A DNA stretch of 59,404 bases from Burkholderiales bacterium RIFCSPLOWO2_12_FULL_65_40 (lineage in GTDB: Bacteria > Pseudomonadota > Gammaproteobacteria > Burkholderiales > Burkholderiaceae_C): NCBI GenBank assembly GCA_001770955.1, contig MESL01000040.1:1-59404 (forward strand), read 5' to 3'. Made by a program: the position numbers and the translations under genes. Numbering within the stretch: the stretch's first letter is position 1; every line of letters starts with the position of its first letter. The notes under the pieces were generated by a model that worked only from the letters and a program-made list of their open reading frames with translations, ran no database searches and was not told where the DNA came from. This document shows positions 36,703-46,367 of the stretch, in pieces.

Positions 36703-36841
36703 GGAAACTCCTCGGTGAATGTGTGCTGGGAGTTACTATGCGCAAGGTCGCCTGAACAGAACGTGAATCGGCTGTTCATCCTGCATTCATGTGAGCACGT
36801 CTATAAATCGGGCTACAGGATCCAGAAAGGGGGCCTTCGCG

Positions 36842-37210
36842 ATGCGCTACCGAATTTCCAATCACCTTCTGGCCATGCTGCGTGTGCTGCTCGGCACCCT
36901 TCTTGGGGTGTGCGTCAGCACCGCCAGCCTGGCCGACGAGGACCACGACCGCGCGCGCAAGGCGCTGGAGGCCGGCGAGGTTCTGCCACTTCGAGCCATT
37001 CTTGAACGGGTGGAGCGCGATCACCCTGGACAGGTCATTGACGTGGACCTGGAGAAAGAACACAAGGGTGGGATCCAGCGCTGGATCTATGAGATCAAAC
37101 TGGTGCGCCCAGGCGGCGCACTGGTCAAACTCAAGATCAATGCCCGCGATGGCTCGCTGCTCAGTGAAAAGACCCGACAGCCGACCGTCAAACCGGGGGA
37201 TCGCCACTGA
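36842..37210 (+). CDS. PepSY domain protein preceding a two-component system
   Basis: 122 residues with a signal peptide (LLAMLRVLLGTLLGVCVSTASLA). The mature chain is one PepSY domain: AGEVLPLRAILERVERDHPGQVIDVDLEK and WIYEIKLVRPGGALVKLKINA. Small PepSY proteins commonly lie before OmpR/QseB-type regulator genes and may inhibit or tune the kinase. Its stop codon overlaps the next ATG (TGATG), so it is coupled to the regulator gene. The start at 36842 gives the signal peptide. Confidence 0.87.
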   Translation: MRYRISNHLLAMLRVLLGTLLGVCVSTASLADEDHDRARKALEAGEVLPLRAILERVERDHPGQVIDVDLEKEHKGGIQRWIYEIKLVRPGGALVKLKINARDGSLLSEKTRQPTVKPGDRH

Positions 37211-37872
37211 TGCGAGTTCTGCTTGTGGAAGACGACCCCACGCTGCTGGCCCAGTTGGCCGATGGCGTGCGCAGCGCCGGATATGCCGTTGACCTGGCCC
37301 GCAACGGCGTCGATGCCCACTTCATGGGCGATACCGAGCCCTATGATGCCGTGGTGCTTGACCTGGGCCTGCCACAGCTCGATGGCCTCTCCGTGCTACG
37401 CAAATGGAGAAGCGCCTCGCGCAACATGCCCGTGCTGATTCTGACCGCGCGCGATGGCTGGCATGAAAAAGTGGCCGGCATCGACGCCGGGGCCGACGAC
37501 TACCTGACCAAGCCGTTCCACATGGAGGAGTTGCTGGCAAGGCTGCGCGCGCTGATCCGCCGTGCGCATGGCCACGCCAGCGCGGAACTGGTGTGCGGCC
37601 CGGTCACGCTTGACACCCGCAACCACCGCGCCACCGTGGCCGGTCAGGCGCTGACGCTCACCAGCCACGAATACCGCGTGCTGGCCTACCTGATGCACCA
37701 CCCTGACCAGATCATTTCTCGCAACGATCTGGTCGAACATCTCTACGCCCAGGATTTCGACCGCGATTCCAACACCGTTGAAGTGTTTATCGGTCGCCTG
37801 CGCAAGAAATTGCCTCCCGGCCTGATCGAAACCGTGCGCGGCCTCGGGTACCGCCTCACCTCCCCGCCATGA
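37210..37872 (+). CDS. OmpR-family response regulator (QseB/PmrA-like)
   Basis: 220 residues. The receiver has acidic residues in VEDDPTLL, phospho-Asp in AVVLDLGLPQLDG (about residue 51) and lysine in DDYLTKPF. The C-terminal winged helix has LTSHEYRVLAYLMHHP and VEVFIGRLRKKLPPGLIETVRGLGYRL. It lies between the PepSY gene and the kinase gene, overlapping both. Its likely local target is the divergent cytochrome operon, which is inference from position. Confidence 0.94.
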   Translation: MRVLLVEDDPTLLAQLADGVRSAGYAVDLARNGVDAHFMGDTEPYDAVVLDLGLPQLDGLSVLRKWRSASRNMPVLILTARDGWHEKVAGIDAGADDYLTKPFHMEELLARLRALIRRAHGHASAELVCGPVTLDTRNHRATVAGQALTLTSHEYRVLAYLMHHPDQIISRNDLVEHLYAQDFDRDSNTVEVFIGRLRKKLPPGLIETVRGLGYRLTSPP

Positions 37873-39287
37873 CACTCTCCGGTCTGCGCAAGTCGCTGCG
37901 CATTCGTTTGCTGGCAGGCACCCTGTTCTGGATTGCAGCCTCCATTGCCCTCGCTGGCTGGGGCCTGAGCAACATGTTCCGCCAGCATGTGGCAAGCCAG
38001 TTTCACGCTGAACTGCGCACCCACCTGGATCAACTGACCGCCCACATCATCCTGGATGCGCAGGGGCGCCCCGTGCTCACCCAGCCCATGAGTGATCCCC
38101 GCCTGGGCCGCCCCTACTCAGGCTACTACTGGCAAATTGATCAGGTGGAAACCTCCGGCGGAGCAGCCGAAGCGCCCACCCAAGGACAATTGCGCTCGCG
38201 TTCGCTATGGGACCACGTATTGCAGGTGCCACCCGATGCACCGAAAGATGGAGAGATTCACCAGCACCGTGTGATGGGCCCGGAAAACAAGATGCTCAGC
38301 ATGGTGGAACGCAGCGTGTTTCTTAACGACACCAGCGGCGAAAAAACCGGCAAATTGCGCCTGATTGCCGCAGCCAGTGAGAGCTTCATGGAAGAGCCCG
38401 TGGCACGCCTGAACAGCACCCTGTGGCTGGCGCTGGGTGTCCTCGGCGCAGGGATGGTGCTGGCAGCACTGGTGCAGGTGGTGGTGGGGCTGGCGCCGCT
38501 GCGCAGCCTGCGCACCGCTCTGGCCAGGGTCCGGAACGGCGAATCGCAACGGCTTGAAGGCGATTTCCCGGGTGAAATCACGCCTCTGATCGACGAATTC
38601 AACACTGTGCTGGGCCACAACGCGGAAGTCGTGCAACGCGCCCGCACACACGCGGGAAACCTCGCGCATGCACTCAAGACGCCCTTGAGTGTGCTGGCCA
38701 ATGCAGCCCATGCCTCCGGCATGAATCCTGAAACGGCCAAACTGGCACGGCTGGTGAACGAACAGGTCAGCGTGGCCCGCAAGCATGTCGACTACCACCT
38801 GGGCCGGGCGCAGACGGCCGCTACCGAGCGCGTTCCGGGCAGCAGAACACCGCTGCAGCCCATTTTGGAAGGGCTCGTTCGCGTGATGCACCGCATTCAC
38901 GCCGATCGCGAGCTTCAATTCCATGTCGATTCCATCCCGGCCTCGCTGGACTTTCGCGGCGAAGCGCAGGATCTGCAGGAAATGCTGGGCAACCTGCTGG
39001 ACAACGCATGCAAATGGGCATCTCGAACGATCAGCGTGAGCGTGCGCATCGCACCCGGCACCTTCACCATCCTGATCGACGATGACGGCCCAGGGCTCAC
39101 ACGCGAACAGCGCGCTTCAGTGGTGCAACGGGGGGTGCGGGCCGATGAAAAAACCCCCGGCTCAGGGCTTGGCCTGTCGATCGTGGATGACCTGGCCCGT
39201 TTGTATGGCGGGGGAGTGGAGCTGGACGATTCCCCACTTGGCGGTTTGCGTGCCGCACTGACGCTGCCCGCCCATACGAGAACCTAA
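37869..39287 (+). CDS. Sensor histidine kinase (QseC/PhoQ-like)
   Basis: 472 residues with two membrane helices (about 15-38 and 178-202) flanking a periplasmic domain, then HAMP, a divergent HisKA with the histidine in NLAHALKTPLSVL, and an ATPase domain (NLLDNACKWA, DDDGPGL, SGLGLSIVDDLARLYGG). The H-box with LAHALKTPL is shared with PhoQ-type kinases. It overlaps the regulator gene by four bases. The signal is unknown; divergent haem-protein genes suggest a redox or ligand cue. Confidence 0.93.
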   Translation: MTLSGLRKSLRIRLLAGTLFWIAASIALAGWGLSNMFRQHVASQFHAELRTHLDQLTAHIILDAQGRPVLTQPMSDPRLGRPYSGYYWQIDQVETSGGAAEAPTQGQLRSRSLWDHVLQVPPDAPKDGEIHQHRVMGPENKMLSMVERSVFLNDTSGEKTGKLRLIAAASESFMEEPVARLNSTLWLALGVLGAGMVLAALVQVVVGLAPLRSLRTALARVRNGESQRLEGDFPGEITPLIDEFNTVLGHNAEVVQRARTHAGNLAHALKTPLSVLANAAHASGMNPETAKLARLVNEQVSVARKHVDYHLGRAQTAATERVPGSRTPLQPILEGLVRVMHRIHADRELQFHVDSIPASLDFRGEAQDLQEMLGNLLDNACKWASRTISVSVRIAPGTFTILIDDDGPGLTREQRASVVQRGVRADEKTPGSGLGLSIVDDLARLYGGGVELDDSPLGGLRAALTLPAHTRT

Positions 39288-39593
39288 CCGGCTATCGGAC
39301 TTGGAGCGCCTGTAGCGCAGGCCGAAAATTTCGCCAGTTTCGTCCCCGGCAAGAATGGTTGTTGCCGGATTTGCAGCCATAGCACAGCCTTGGGGCACAA
39401 GGACGGCGCTCTCGACGAGCAGCGATACCCGAAATGCACCCCGCCCCATACCAGGCACCGATGCCGTGCATCCACAGGCAGGCGTTGCGTGCTTTCCATA
39501 AAAAAATCCCCACACAGCTTGACGCTGGTGGGGATCCGACAGAACCTTTCTTCACAGCCCCGCTAGCGAGGCCATGGAGATCACAGGGTTCTA
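39288..39593. other. Intergenic region, no gene seen
   Basis: This lies between two convergent genes. Short open frames here do not resemble proteins I recognise. Apart from the ompA terminator at 39500-39536 I see nothing defined in it. Confidence 0.5.
39500..39536 (-). terminator. Rho-independent terminator of the ompA-like gene
   Basis: On the minus strand an ATCCCCACCAGC arm pairs with GCTGTGTGGGGAT, followed by TTTTTTT. Confidence 0.85.
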
Positions 39594-40238
39594 TCAGTTG
39601 GCGCGGGTGCCGACCACTTCGATTTCCACGCGGCGGTTCTTTGCGCGGCCTTCCTTGGTCTTGTTGTCAGCCACGGGCTGCTTTTCGCCCTTGCCTTCGG
39701 TGTAGACGCGGTTCTTTTCGATGCCCTTGGACACCAGGTAAGCCTTCACGGCTTCGGAACGGCGCACCGACAGCTTCTGGTTGTAAGCGTCAGAGCCCAC
39801 GGAGTCGGTGTGACCCACGGCGATGATCACTTCCAGGTTGATACCCTTGACCTTGGAAACCAGGTCGTCCAGCTTGGCCTTGCCTTCGGGCTTCAGGACA
39901 GCCTTGTCGAAGTCGAAGAAAGCGTCTGCAGCGTAGGTCACCTTGGTGGCCACAGCGGGAGCGGGTGCAGCAGCAGCAGCAGGAGCAGCAGCGGCAGGAG
40001 CAGCAGCGGGTGCAGGCGCAGCGGCAGGTGCAGCAGCAGGTGCAGCCAGAGCGCCGTCGCAGCCGGCGGCTGCCGTGGCGGGCGTCCAGGAGGCATTGCG
40101 CCAGCACAGTTCGTTGGTGCCGTTCTTCCAGACCAGCTCGTTCGTGCCGTTCTTCCAGTTATCAACGGTTTGAGCGCCAGCGGCGGTTGCAAGCGCTGCG
40201 GAAGCAATCAGCATTGCTACTTTGTTCAGTTTCTTCAT
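39594..40238 (-). CDS. OmpA-family outer membrane protein
   Basis: 214 residues. The signal KVAMLIASAALATAAGAQ is followed by a short tandem repeat (WKNGTNELVWKNGTNELCW), an Ala/Pro-rich linker (about 65-100) and a C-terminal OmpA peptidoglycan-binding domain. That domain includes FFDFDKAVLKPEGKAKLD, GHTDSVGSDAYNQKLSVRRSEAV, and NRRVEIEVVG. There is no beta-barrel. The layout is that of the short OmpA-like proteins of Comamonadaceae, which anchor outer membrane to wall. The low-complexity linker is encoded by GCA/GCT-rich repeats that may vary in length. Confidence 0.92.
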   Translation of the reverse strand: MKKLNKVAMLIASAALATAAGAQTVDNWKNGTNELVWKNGTNELCWRNASWTPATAAAGCDGALAAPAAAPAAAPAPAAAPAAAAPAAAAAPAPAVATKVTYAADAFFDFDKAVLKPEGKAKLDDLVSKVKGINLEVIIAVGHTDSVGSDAYNQKLSVRRSEAVKAYLVSKGIEKNRVYTEGKGEKQPVADNKTKEGRAKNRRVEIEVVGTRAN

Positions 40239-40464
40239 TGGTTCTCCTCAGGGGAAAAAGCCGCAGCCGCGCTGCGAAATCAGGACGTCGCCGGTGACCA
40301 TCACCAAAAACGTTGAAATTGATTGTGCCATACGTAACCGGGGCGTGTTGCCCCGTGCGCTGCCCTTGCCGTAGGACAAATGCGCAATTGCCCGAATGTG
40401 TTGCGCAACGGCCACAAGCGCTTGCGCCTAAAATGGCCGTCCTTGCTGTCATTCCGCCTGTCCC

Positions 40465-43104
40465 ATGACCCAGTTCGCCAAAGAAACCCTGCCCATCAGC
40501 CTTGAAGAGGAGATGCGCCGCAGTTACCTGGATTACGCCATGAGCGTGATCGTGGGCCGGGCCTTGCCGGACGCGCGCGATGGCCTCAAGCCGGTGCACC
40601 GGCGCGTGCTGTTCGCCATGCACGAACTGAACAACGACTGGAACCGGCCGTACAAGAAATCTGCCCGTATCGTCGGCGATGTGATCGGCAAGTACCACCC
40701 GCATGGCGACAGCGCGGTGTACGACACCATTGTGCGCATGGCCCAGGACTTCTCCTTGCGCCACATGCTGGTGGACGGCCAGGGCAACTTCGGCTCGGTG
40801 GACGGCGACAACGCCGCCGCCATGCGTTACACCGAAATCCGGCTGGCCAAAATAGCCCACGAGATGCTGGCCGACATCGACAAGGAAACCGTCGATTTCG
40901 GGCCCAACTACGACGGCAGCGAAAAGGAACCGCTGGTACTGCCGAGCAAGCTGCCCAACCTGCTGGTCAATGGCTCGTCGGGCATCGCCGTGGGCATGGC
41001 CACCAATATTCCACCGCACAACCTCAATGAGGTGGTGGATGCCTGCCTGCACATGCTGCGCAACCCCGAATCGTCGATCGACGATTTGATGGAAATCATT
41101 CCCGCGCCTGATTTCCCGACGGCGGGCATCATCTACGGCATCAACGGCGTCAAGGACGGTTACCGCACCGGTCGCGGCAAGGTGGTAATGCGCGCGCGCT
41201 GCCACTTCGAAGACATCGATCGGGGCCAGCGCCAGGCCATCATCGTGGACGAGCTTCCCTACCAGGTCAACAAGAAGACGCTGCAGGAGCGCATGGCCGA
41301 ACTGGTGCACGAGAAGAAGATCGAGGGCATCAGCCACATCCAGGACGAGTCCGACAAGTCGGGCATGCGTCTGGTCATCGAACTCAAGCGTGGCGAAGTG
41401 CCCGAGGTGGTGCTCAACAACCTGTACAAGCAGACGCAGCTTCAGGACACCTTTGGCATGAACATGGTGGCGCTGATCGACGGCCAGCCACGCCTGTGCA
41501 ACCTTAAGGATCTGATCAGCGTCTTCCTGCAGCACCGCCGCGAAGTGGTCACGCGCCGCACGGTGTTCGAGCTGCGCAAGGCCCGCGAACGCGGCCATGT
41601 GCTGGAGGGCCTGGCCGTGGCGCTGGCCAATATCGACGACTTCATTGCCATCATCCGCAACGCCCCCACCCCGCCGGTGGCCAAGGCCGAGTTGATGACC
41701 CGCGCCTGGGACAGCAAGCTGGTGCGCGAAATGCTCACGCGCACGCGCGCCGATGGCGGCGTGGTCAATGCCGACGACTACCGGCCCGACGGTCTGGAAA
41801 AGGAACTCGGCATGGGCCAGGACGGCCTGTACCGCCTATCGGAAACGCAGGCCCAGGAAATCCTGCAGATGCGCCTGCAACGCCTCACAGGCCTGGAGCA
41901 GGACAAGATCGTTGCCGAATACAAGGACGTGATGGCGGTCATCGAAGACCTGCTGGACATCCTGGCCACCCCCGAGCGGGTCTCGACCATCATTGGCGAC
42001 GAACTCACCGCCATCAAGCAGGAGTTCGGCCAGCACAAGCTCGGCGCACGCCGCAGCCTGGTGGAATACAGCGCGCAGGATCTCTCCACCGAAGACCTGA
42101 TCACCCCCACCGACATGGTGGTGACGCTCAGCCACACCGGCTACATCAAGAGCCAGCCCTTGAGCGAATACCGCGCGCAAAAGCGTGGCGGGCGCGGCAA
42201 GCAGGCCACGGCGACCAAGGAAGACGACTGGATCGACCAGCTCTTCATCGCCAACACGCACGACTACATCCTGTGCTTCTCCAACCGCGGCCGCCTGTAC
42301 TGGCTCAAGGTGTGGGAAGTGCCCGCAGGCTCGCGCGGCTCGCGCGGTCGGCCCATCGTCAACATGTTCCCGCTGCAGGACGGCGAAAAAATCAACGTGG
42401 TGCTGCCGCTCACCGGCGACATGCGCACCTTCCCGGCCGATCGCTACGTGTTCATGGCCACCAGCATGGGTACCGTGAAGAAGACGGCACTCGACGAATT
42501 CAGCAACCCGCGCAAGGGCGGCATCATCGCCGTCAACCTGGACGAGGGCGACTACCTGATCGGGGCCGCGCTCACCGACGGCCAGCACGACGTGATGCTG
42601 TTCAGCGACGGCGGCAAGGCCGTGCGCTTCGACGAGAACGACGTGCGCCCCCTGGGCCGCCAGGCACGCGGTGTGCGCGGCATGATGCTCGAAGACAGCC
42701 AGAGCGTGATCGCCATGCTGGTGGCCGAGGACGAAACCCAGAGCGTGCTCACCGCCACCGAGAACGGCTACGGCAAGCGCACCAGCATCACCGAATACAC
42801 CCGCCACGGTCGTGGCACCAAGGGGATGATTGCCATCCAGCAGAGCGAGCGCAACGGCAAGGTCGTCGCCGCCACGCTGGTGCATGCCGACGACGAGATC
42901 ATGCTGATCACCGACAAGGGTGTGCTGGTACGCACCCGCGTCTCCGAAATCCGTGAACTCGGCCGTGCTACGCAGGGCGTGACGCTGATCGCGCTGGACG
43001 AAGGCTCCCAGCTCAGCGGCCTGCAGCGCATCGTCGAAAACGATGCCAACGCAGTCGATGACGCGGATGCCGCCGAAGACACCCCTCCTGCCACCGATGA
43101 TTGA
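40465..43104 (+). CDS. gyrA: DNA gyrase subunit A
   Basis: 879 residues. The breakage-reunion domain carries the DNA-linking tyrosine in [14 protein letters not shown] and the region [26 protein letters not shown] core, with Ser and Asp at the positions whose change gives quinolone resistance, so it looks wild type. The C-terminal beta-pinwheel has the GyrA box QKRGGRGK, confirming gyrase rather than topoisomerase IV. The gene acts with GyrB to supercoil DNA. It begins the conserved gyrA-serC-pheA order of Burkholderiales. The ATG at 40465 gives the standard [15 protein letters not shown] start. Confidence 0.97.
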   Translation: MTQFAKETLPISLEEEMRRSYLDYAMSVIVGRALPDARDGLKPVHRRVLFAMHELNNDWNRPYKKSARIVGDVIGKYHPHGDSAVYDTIVRMAQDFSLRHMLVDGQGNFGSVDGDNAAAMRYTEIRLAKIAHEMLADIDKETVDFGPNYDGSEKEPLVLPSKLPNLLVNGSSGIAVGMATNIPPHNLNEVVDACLHMLRNPESSIDDLMEIIPAPDFPTAGIIYGINGVKDGYRTGRGKVVMRARCHFEDIDRGQRQAIIVDELPYQVNKKTLQERMAELVHEKKIEGISHIQDESDKSGMRLVIELKRGEVPEVVLNNLYKQTQLQDTFGMNMVALIDGQPRLCNLKDLISVFLQHRREVVTRRTVFELRKARERGHVLEGLAVALANIDDFIAIIRNAPTPPVAKAELMTRAWDSKLVREMLTRTRADGGVVNADDYRPDGLEKELGMGQDGLYRLSETQAQEILQMRLQRLTGLEQDKIVAEYKDVMAVIEDLLDILATPERVSTIIGDELTAIKQEFGQHKLGARRSLVEYSAQDLSTEDLITPTDMVVTLSHTGYIKSQPLSEYRAQKRGGRGKQATATKEDDWIDQLFIANTHDYILCFSNRGRLYWLKVWEVPAGSRGSRGRPIVNMFPLQDGEKINVVLPLTGDMRTFPADRYVFMATSMGTVKKTALDEFSNPRKGGIIAVNLDEGDYLIGAALTDGQHDVMLFSDGGKAVRFDENDVRPLGRQARGVRGMMLEDSQSVIAMLVAEDETQSVLTATENGYGKRTSITEYTRHGRGTKGMIAIQQSERNGKVVAATLVHADDEIMLITDKGVLVRTRVSEIRELGRATQGVTLIALDEGSQLSGLQRIVENDANAVDDADAAEDTPPATDD

Positions 43105-43136
43105 TGCAGGTCAGCCCCCAACCGGGCTGACTTGAA

Positions 43137-43180
43137 AGCTATATTATTAATAGCTGGCAGCGCTTGATGGATAAGCGCTG
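43137..43180 (+). repeat. Interspersed repeat unit between gyrA and serC
   Basis: AGCTATATTATTAATAGCT, then GGCAGCGCTT, spacer, AAGCGCTG. It is the clearest copy of the family here. Just before it, GTCAGCCC / GGGCTGAC (43110-43131) forms a hairpin without a T-run. Confidence 0.7.
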
Positions 43181-43202
43181 GAGCCACTTTTAACCATAAA
43201 TC

Positions 43203-44312
43203 ATGCAACGCCCTTACAACTTCTCCGCCGGTCCGGCAGCCATTCCTGCCGAGGTTCTGGAGCAGGCTGCTGCCGAAATGCTCGACTGGCATGGCAGTGG
43301 CATGGGCGTGATGGAGATGAGCCACCGTGGCAAGGAATTCATCTCGATCTATGAGCAGGCCGAAGCCGACCTGCGCGAGCTGCTGGCCGTGCCCCCGCAG
43401 TTCAAGATCCTGTTCATGCAGGGCGGCGGTCTGGCCGAGAACGCCATCGTGCCACTCAACCTCTCGCGCGCCGCCACGGTGGACTTCGTCGTCACCGGCA
43501 GCTGGAGCCAGAAGTCGCAGAAAGAGGCGCGCAAGTACGCATCGGAAGTGAATGTGATTGCGTCGGGTGAGGACAGCGGCTTCACCACCCTGCCCGACCC
43601 TGCACGGTGGCAGCCCAGCAAGGGCGCCAGCTACCTGCATATCTGCAGCAACGAGACCATCAACGGGGTCGAATACCACGAATTGCCTGACCTGCGCGCA
43701 CTGGGGTGCGATGCACCGCTGGTCATCGATTTTTCGTCCCATGTGGCCTCGCGCCCGGTGGACTGGTCGCGCGTCGGCCTGGCCTTCGGCGGTGCGCAGA
43801 AGAACCTGGGCCCGGCCGGGCTGACCCTGGTCGTGGTGCGCGACGACCTGCTCGGCCATGCCCTGTCCATCTGCCCGAGCGCTTTCGATTACAAAATCGT
43901 GGCCGAAAACCAGTCCATGTACAACACCCCACCCACCTGGGGCATTTACATCGCCGGCCTGACCTTCCAGTGGCTCAAGCGCCAGCGCGAGGGCACAGCC
44001 AGCGGCATCGCCGCCATGGAGCAGCGCAACATCGCCAAGGCGAAGCTGCTTTACGAGGCCATCGACCAATCCCGGCTTTACATCAACAAAGTGGCGCCGA
44101 ACTGCCGCTCGCGCATGAACATCCCCTTCTTCCTGCGCGACGAAACCCGCAACGACGCTTTCCTGGCCGGCGCGAAACAGCGCGGCCTGCTGCAACTCAA
44201 GGGCCACAAGTCCGTAGGCGGCATGCGCGCGAGCATCTACAACGCCATGCCGCTGTCCGGCGTGCAGGCGCTGGTGGACTACATGCGAGAATTTGAGCAG
44301 CTGCACGCCTGA
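43203..44312 (+). CDS. serC: Phosphoserine aminotransferase
   Basis: 369 residues. It begins [19 protein letters not shown] and has the pyridoxal phosphate lysine in [13 protein letters not shown], ending in [21 protein letters not shown]. It converts 3-phosphohydroxypyruvate to phosphoserine (serine synthesis) and acts in pyridoxine synthesis. It lies between gyrA and pheA; the 18-bp gap to pheA implies co-transcription. Confidence 0.97.
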   Translation: MQRPYNFSAGPAAIPAEVLEQAAAEMLDWHGSGMGVMEMSHRGKEFISIYEQAEADLRELLAVPPQFKILFMQGGGLAENAIVPLNLSRAATVDFVVTGSWSQKSQKEARKYASEVNVIASGEDSGFTTLPDPARWQPSKGASYLHICSNETINGVEYHELPDLRALGCDAPLVIDFSSHVASRPVDWSRVGLAFGGAQKNLGPAGLTLVVVRDDLLGHALSICPSAFDYKIVAENQSMYNTPPTWGIYIAGLTFQWLKRQREGTASGIAAMEQRNIAKAKLLYEAIDQSRLYINKVAPNCRSRMNIPFFLRDETRNDAFLAGAKQRGLLQLKGHKSVGGMRASIYNAMPLSGVQALVDYMREFEQLHA

Positions 44313-44330
44313 GCCTGACCCCACCCCTCC

Positions 44331-45428
44331 ATGAACACACCCCAAGCATCCCCCGAGCTGGCCAGCCTGCGCGTCCAGATCGACAACATCGACCAGCAGC
44401 TGCTGACCCTGCTGAACCAGCGCGCACTGGTGGCAGAGCGCGTCGGCGAGGTCAAGAAGCGCGAGGGCACGCCGTTCTTCCGCCCCGACCGCGTGGCCCA
44501 GGTCATCGAGAAAATCACCCGTGCCAACCCCGGCCCCCTCAAGGGTGCGCATGTGGCCGCCATCTGGCGAGAGATCATGTCGGCCTGCCTGGCGCTTGAA
44601 TCGCCGCAGCGCGTGGCCGTGCTCGGCCCGGCCGGCACCTTCTGCGAACAAGCCGCGATCGAATACTTCGGCGGTGCGGCCGACATCGTCTATTGCGCCA
44701 ATTTCGACGAAGTGTTCCACGCCACGGCCTCGGGTAGCGCCCAGTTCGGCGTGGTGGGCGTGGAGAACTCGGTCGAGGGCGTGGTTACGCGCTCGCTCGA
44801 CCTGTTCCTGCACACCCCCACGCATGTGGTGGGCGAGGTCAGCCTGCTGGTACGCCACAACCTGCTGCGCACCACCAACACGCTCGAAGGCGTCGAGGCC
44901 GTGCTGGCCCATCCCCAGGCGCTGGCGCAATGCCAAGCCTGGCTGTCCAAGCACCTGCCGCATGCCGAGCGCCGCCCGGTTTCCAGCAATGCCGAAGGCG
45001 CGCGCCTCGCCGCCACCAACCCGGCCTGGGCGGCGCTGGCCAGCGACCGCGCCGCCACGCAGTTCGGGCTGCACATCGTGGCCCACGCCATCCAGGACGA
45101 GGCCTACAACCGCACGCGCTTCGCCATCATCTGCCTGCCGCACACGCTGGATACGCCGCCGCCGTCGGGCCACGACTGCACCAGTCTCATCGTTTCAGTG
45201 CCCAACCAGCCCGGCGCGGTCCACGACCTGCTGGTGCCGCTGAAAAAGCATGGGGTCTCGATGACGCGCTTCGAGTCACGTCCGGCGCGTACGGGCCAGT
45301 GGGAATACTATTTCTATATCGACATCGACGGCCACCCGAGCCAGCCCCATGTCACCGCCGCGCTGACCGAACTGCGCAGCCTGTGCGCCTACTACAAGGT
45401 GCTGGGCACCTACCCGGTGTCGTCATGA
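44331..45428 (+). CDS. pheA: Bifunctional chorismate mutase / prephenate dehydratase
   Basis: 365 residues. The chorismate mutase domain is at about 8-90 (LRVQIDNIDQQLLTLLNQR). The prephenate dehydratase domain is at about 98-275 (VAVLGPAGTFCEQAAIEYF, VVGVENSVEGVVTRSLDL, with the TRF catalytic triplet in YNRTRFAII). The ACT regulatory domain begins about 285 (SLIVSVPNQPGAVHDLLVPL, ESRPA for phenylalanine). It makes phenylpyruvate and is normally inhibited by phenylalanine. Confidence 0.97.
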   Translation: MNTPQASPELASLRVQIDNIDQQLLTLLNQRALVAERVGEVKKREGTPFFRPDRVAQVIEKITRANPGPLKGAHVAAIWREIMSACLALESPQRVAVLGPAGTFCEQAAIEYFGGAADIVYCANFDEVFHATASGSAQFGVVGVENSVEGVVTRSLDLFLHTPTHVVGEVSLLVRHNLLRTTNTLEGVEAVLAHPQALAQCQAWLSKHLPHAERRPVSSNAEGARLAATNPAWAALASDRAATQFGLHIVAHAIQDEAYNRTRFAIICLPHTLDTPPPSGHDCTSLIVSVPNQPGAVHDLLVPLKKHGVSMTRFESRPARTGQWEYYFYIDIDGHPSQPHVTAALTELRSLCAYYKVLGTYPVSS

Positions 45429-45482
45429 CCGCCCCCCTCCCCGGCTCCGCCCTGCCCCCGCAGCCCCACCCGGAATTTCACC

Positions 45483-46367
45483 ATGTTTGAACAACTAGGA
45501 CTCATTGGTTGCGGCCTGATGGGCGGGTCGTTTGCACTGGCGCTCAAGCGCGCGGGCCTGGTGCAGCGCGTGGTGGGTTACAGCAAATCCCCCTCCACGA
45601 CCGACCGTGCACGCCAGCTCGGCGTGATCGATGTGGAAGCGCCGTCGGCCCTGCTGGCCGTGGCCGGCGCCGACATCGTGCTGATCGCTGTGCCCGTATC
45701 CGCCACCGAGGCCACGCTCAAAGCCATCAAGCACCTCATCACGCCGCAGATGCTCGTCATGGACGTCGGCTCCACCAAGGCCGATGTGGTCATGGCCGCC
45801 GAGCGCGCGCTGCGCGACAAGGTGGGCTCGTTCGTGCCCGCACATCCCATCACCGGCCGCGAAGTCTCCGGCGTGGAGCATGCGGAGGCTGAACTCTACA
45901 GCGGTCGTCAGGTCATCCTGACGCCCACGGAGCGCACACTCACCGCCCAGTTGCAGCGCGCCGAAGAAGTCTGGACCGCTCTGGGCTGCCGCGTCACCAG
46001 CATGTCGCCCGAGTCGCACGATGCAGCGTTTGCTGCCGTCAGCCACCTGCCGCACCTGCTGGCGTTCTCGCTGGTCAACAGCATTACTGGCCAGCCGCAT
46101 GCCGACACCTTCCTGTCGCTGGCCGGGCCGGGCTTTCGTGATTTCACACGCATCGCCGCCAGCGACCCGAAAGTCTGGCGCGACATCCTGCTGGCCAACC
46201 GCGAGGAGCTGCTGGCACAGTCCAGCCTGTTCCAGCAGACCCTGCACCGCCTGGAGCAGGCCATGCGCGAAGGCAATGCCCAGGCCATCGAGGACATGCT
46301 CACCCTGGCCAGCGAGACCCGCGCGCACTGGCGCATGGGCGCGCAGCGCACCTCCCGCCACAAATAA
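45483..46367 (+). CDS. tyrA: Prephenate/arogenate dehydrogenase
   Basis: 294 residues. The Rossmann motif GLIGCGLMGGSFALALKRAG is at the N-terminus; AHPITGREVSGVEHAEAELY contains the substrate histidine, and SLAGPGFRDFTRIAASDP is typical. It oxidatively decarboxylates prephenate to 4-hydroxyphenylpyruvate (tyrosine branch). There is no separate chorismate mutase or ACT domain. Its stop is immediately followed by the aroA start (TAAATG), so translation is probably coupled. Confidence 0.95.
   Translation: MFEQLGLIGCGLMGGSFALALKRAGLVQRVVGYSKSPSTTDRARQLGVIDVEAPSALLAVAGADIVLIAVPVSATEATLKAIKHLITPQMLVMDVGSTKADVVMAAERALRDKVGSFVPAHPITGREVSGVEHAEAELYSGRQVILTPTERTLTAQLQRAEEVWTALGCRVTSMSPESHDAAFAAVSHLPHLLAFSLVNSITGQPHADTFLSLAGPGFRDFTRIAASDPKVWRDILLANREELLAQSSLFQQTLHRLEQAMREGNAQAIEDMLTLASETRAHWRMGAQRTSRHK

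Noticed and set aside
39162..39515. Possible small gene on the minus strand after the kinase gene
   Set aside because: It overlaps the kinase 3' end and the ompA terminator and resembles no family I know.
39965..40060. Repeat array of GCAGCAGGAGCAGCAG type
   Set aside because: It is the Ala/Pro linker of the OmpA-like protein, not an independent repeat element.
42768..45173. 801-codon minus-strand open frame over gyrA, serC and pheA
   Set aside because: It is an antisense shadow of three conserved genes.
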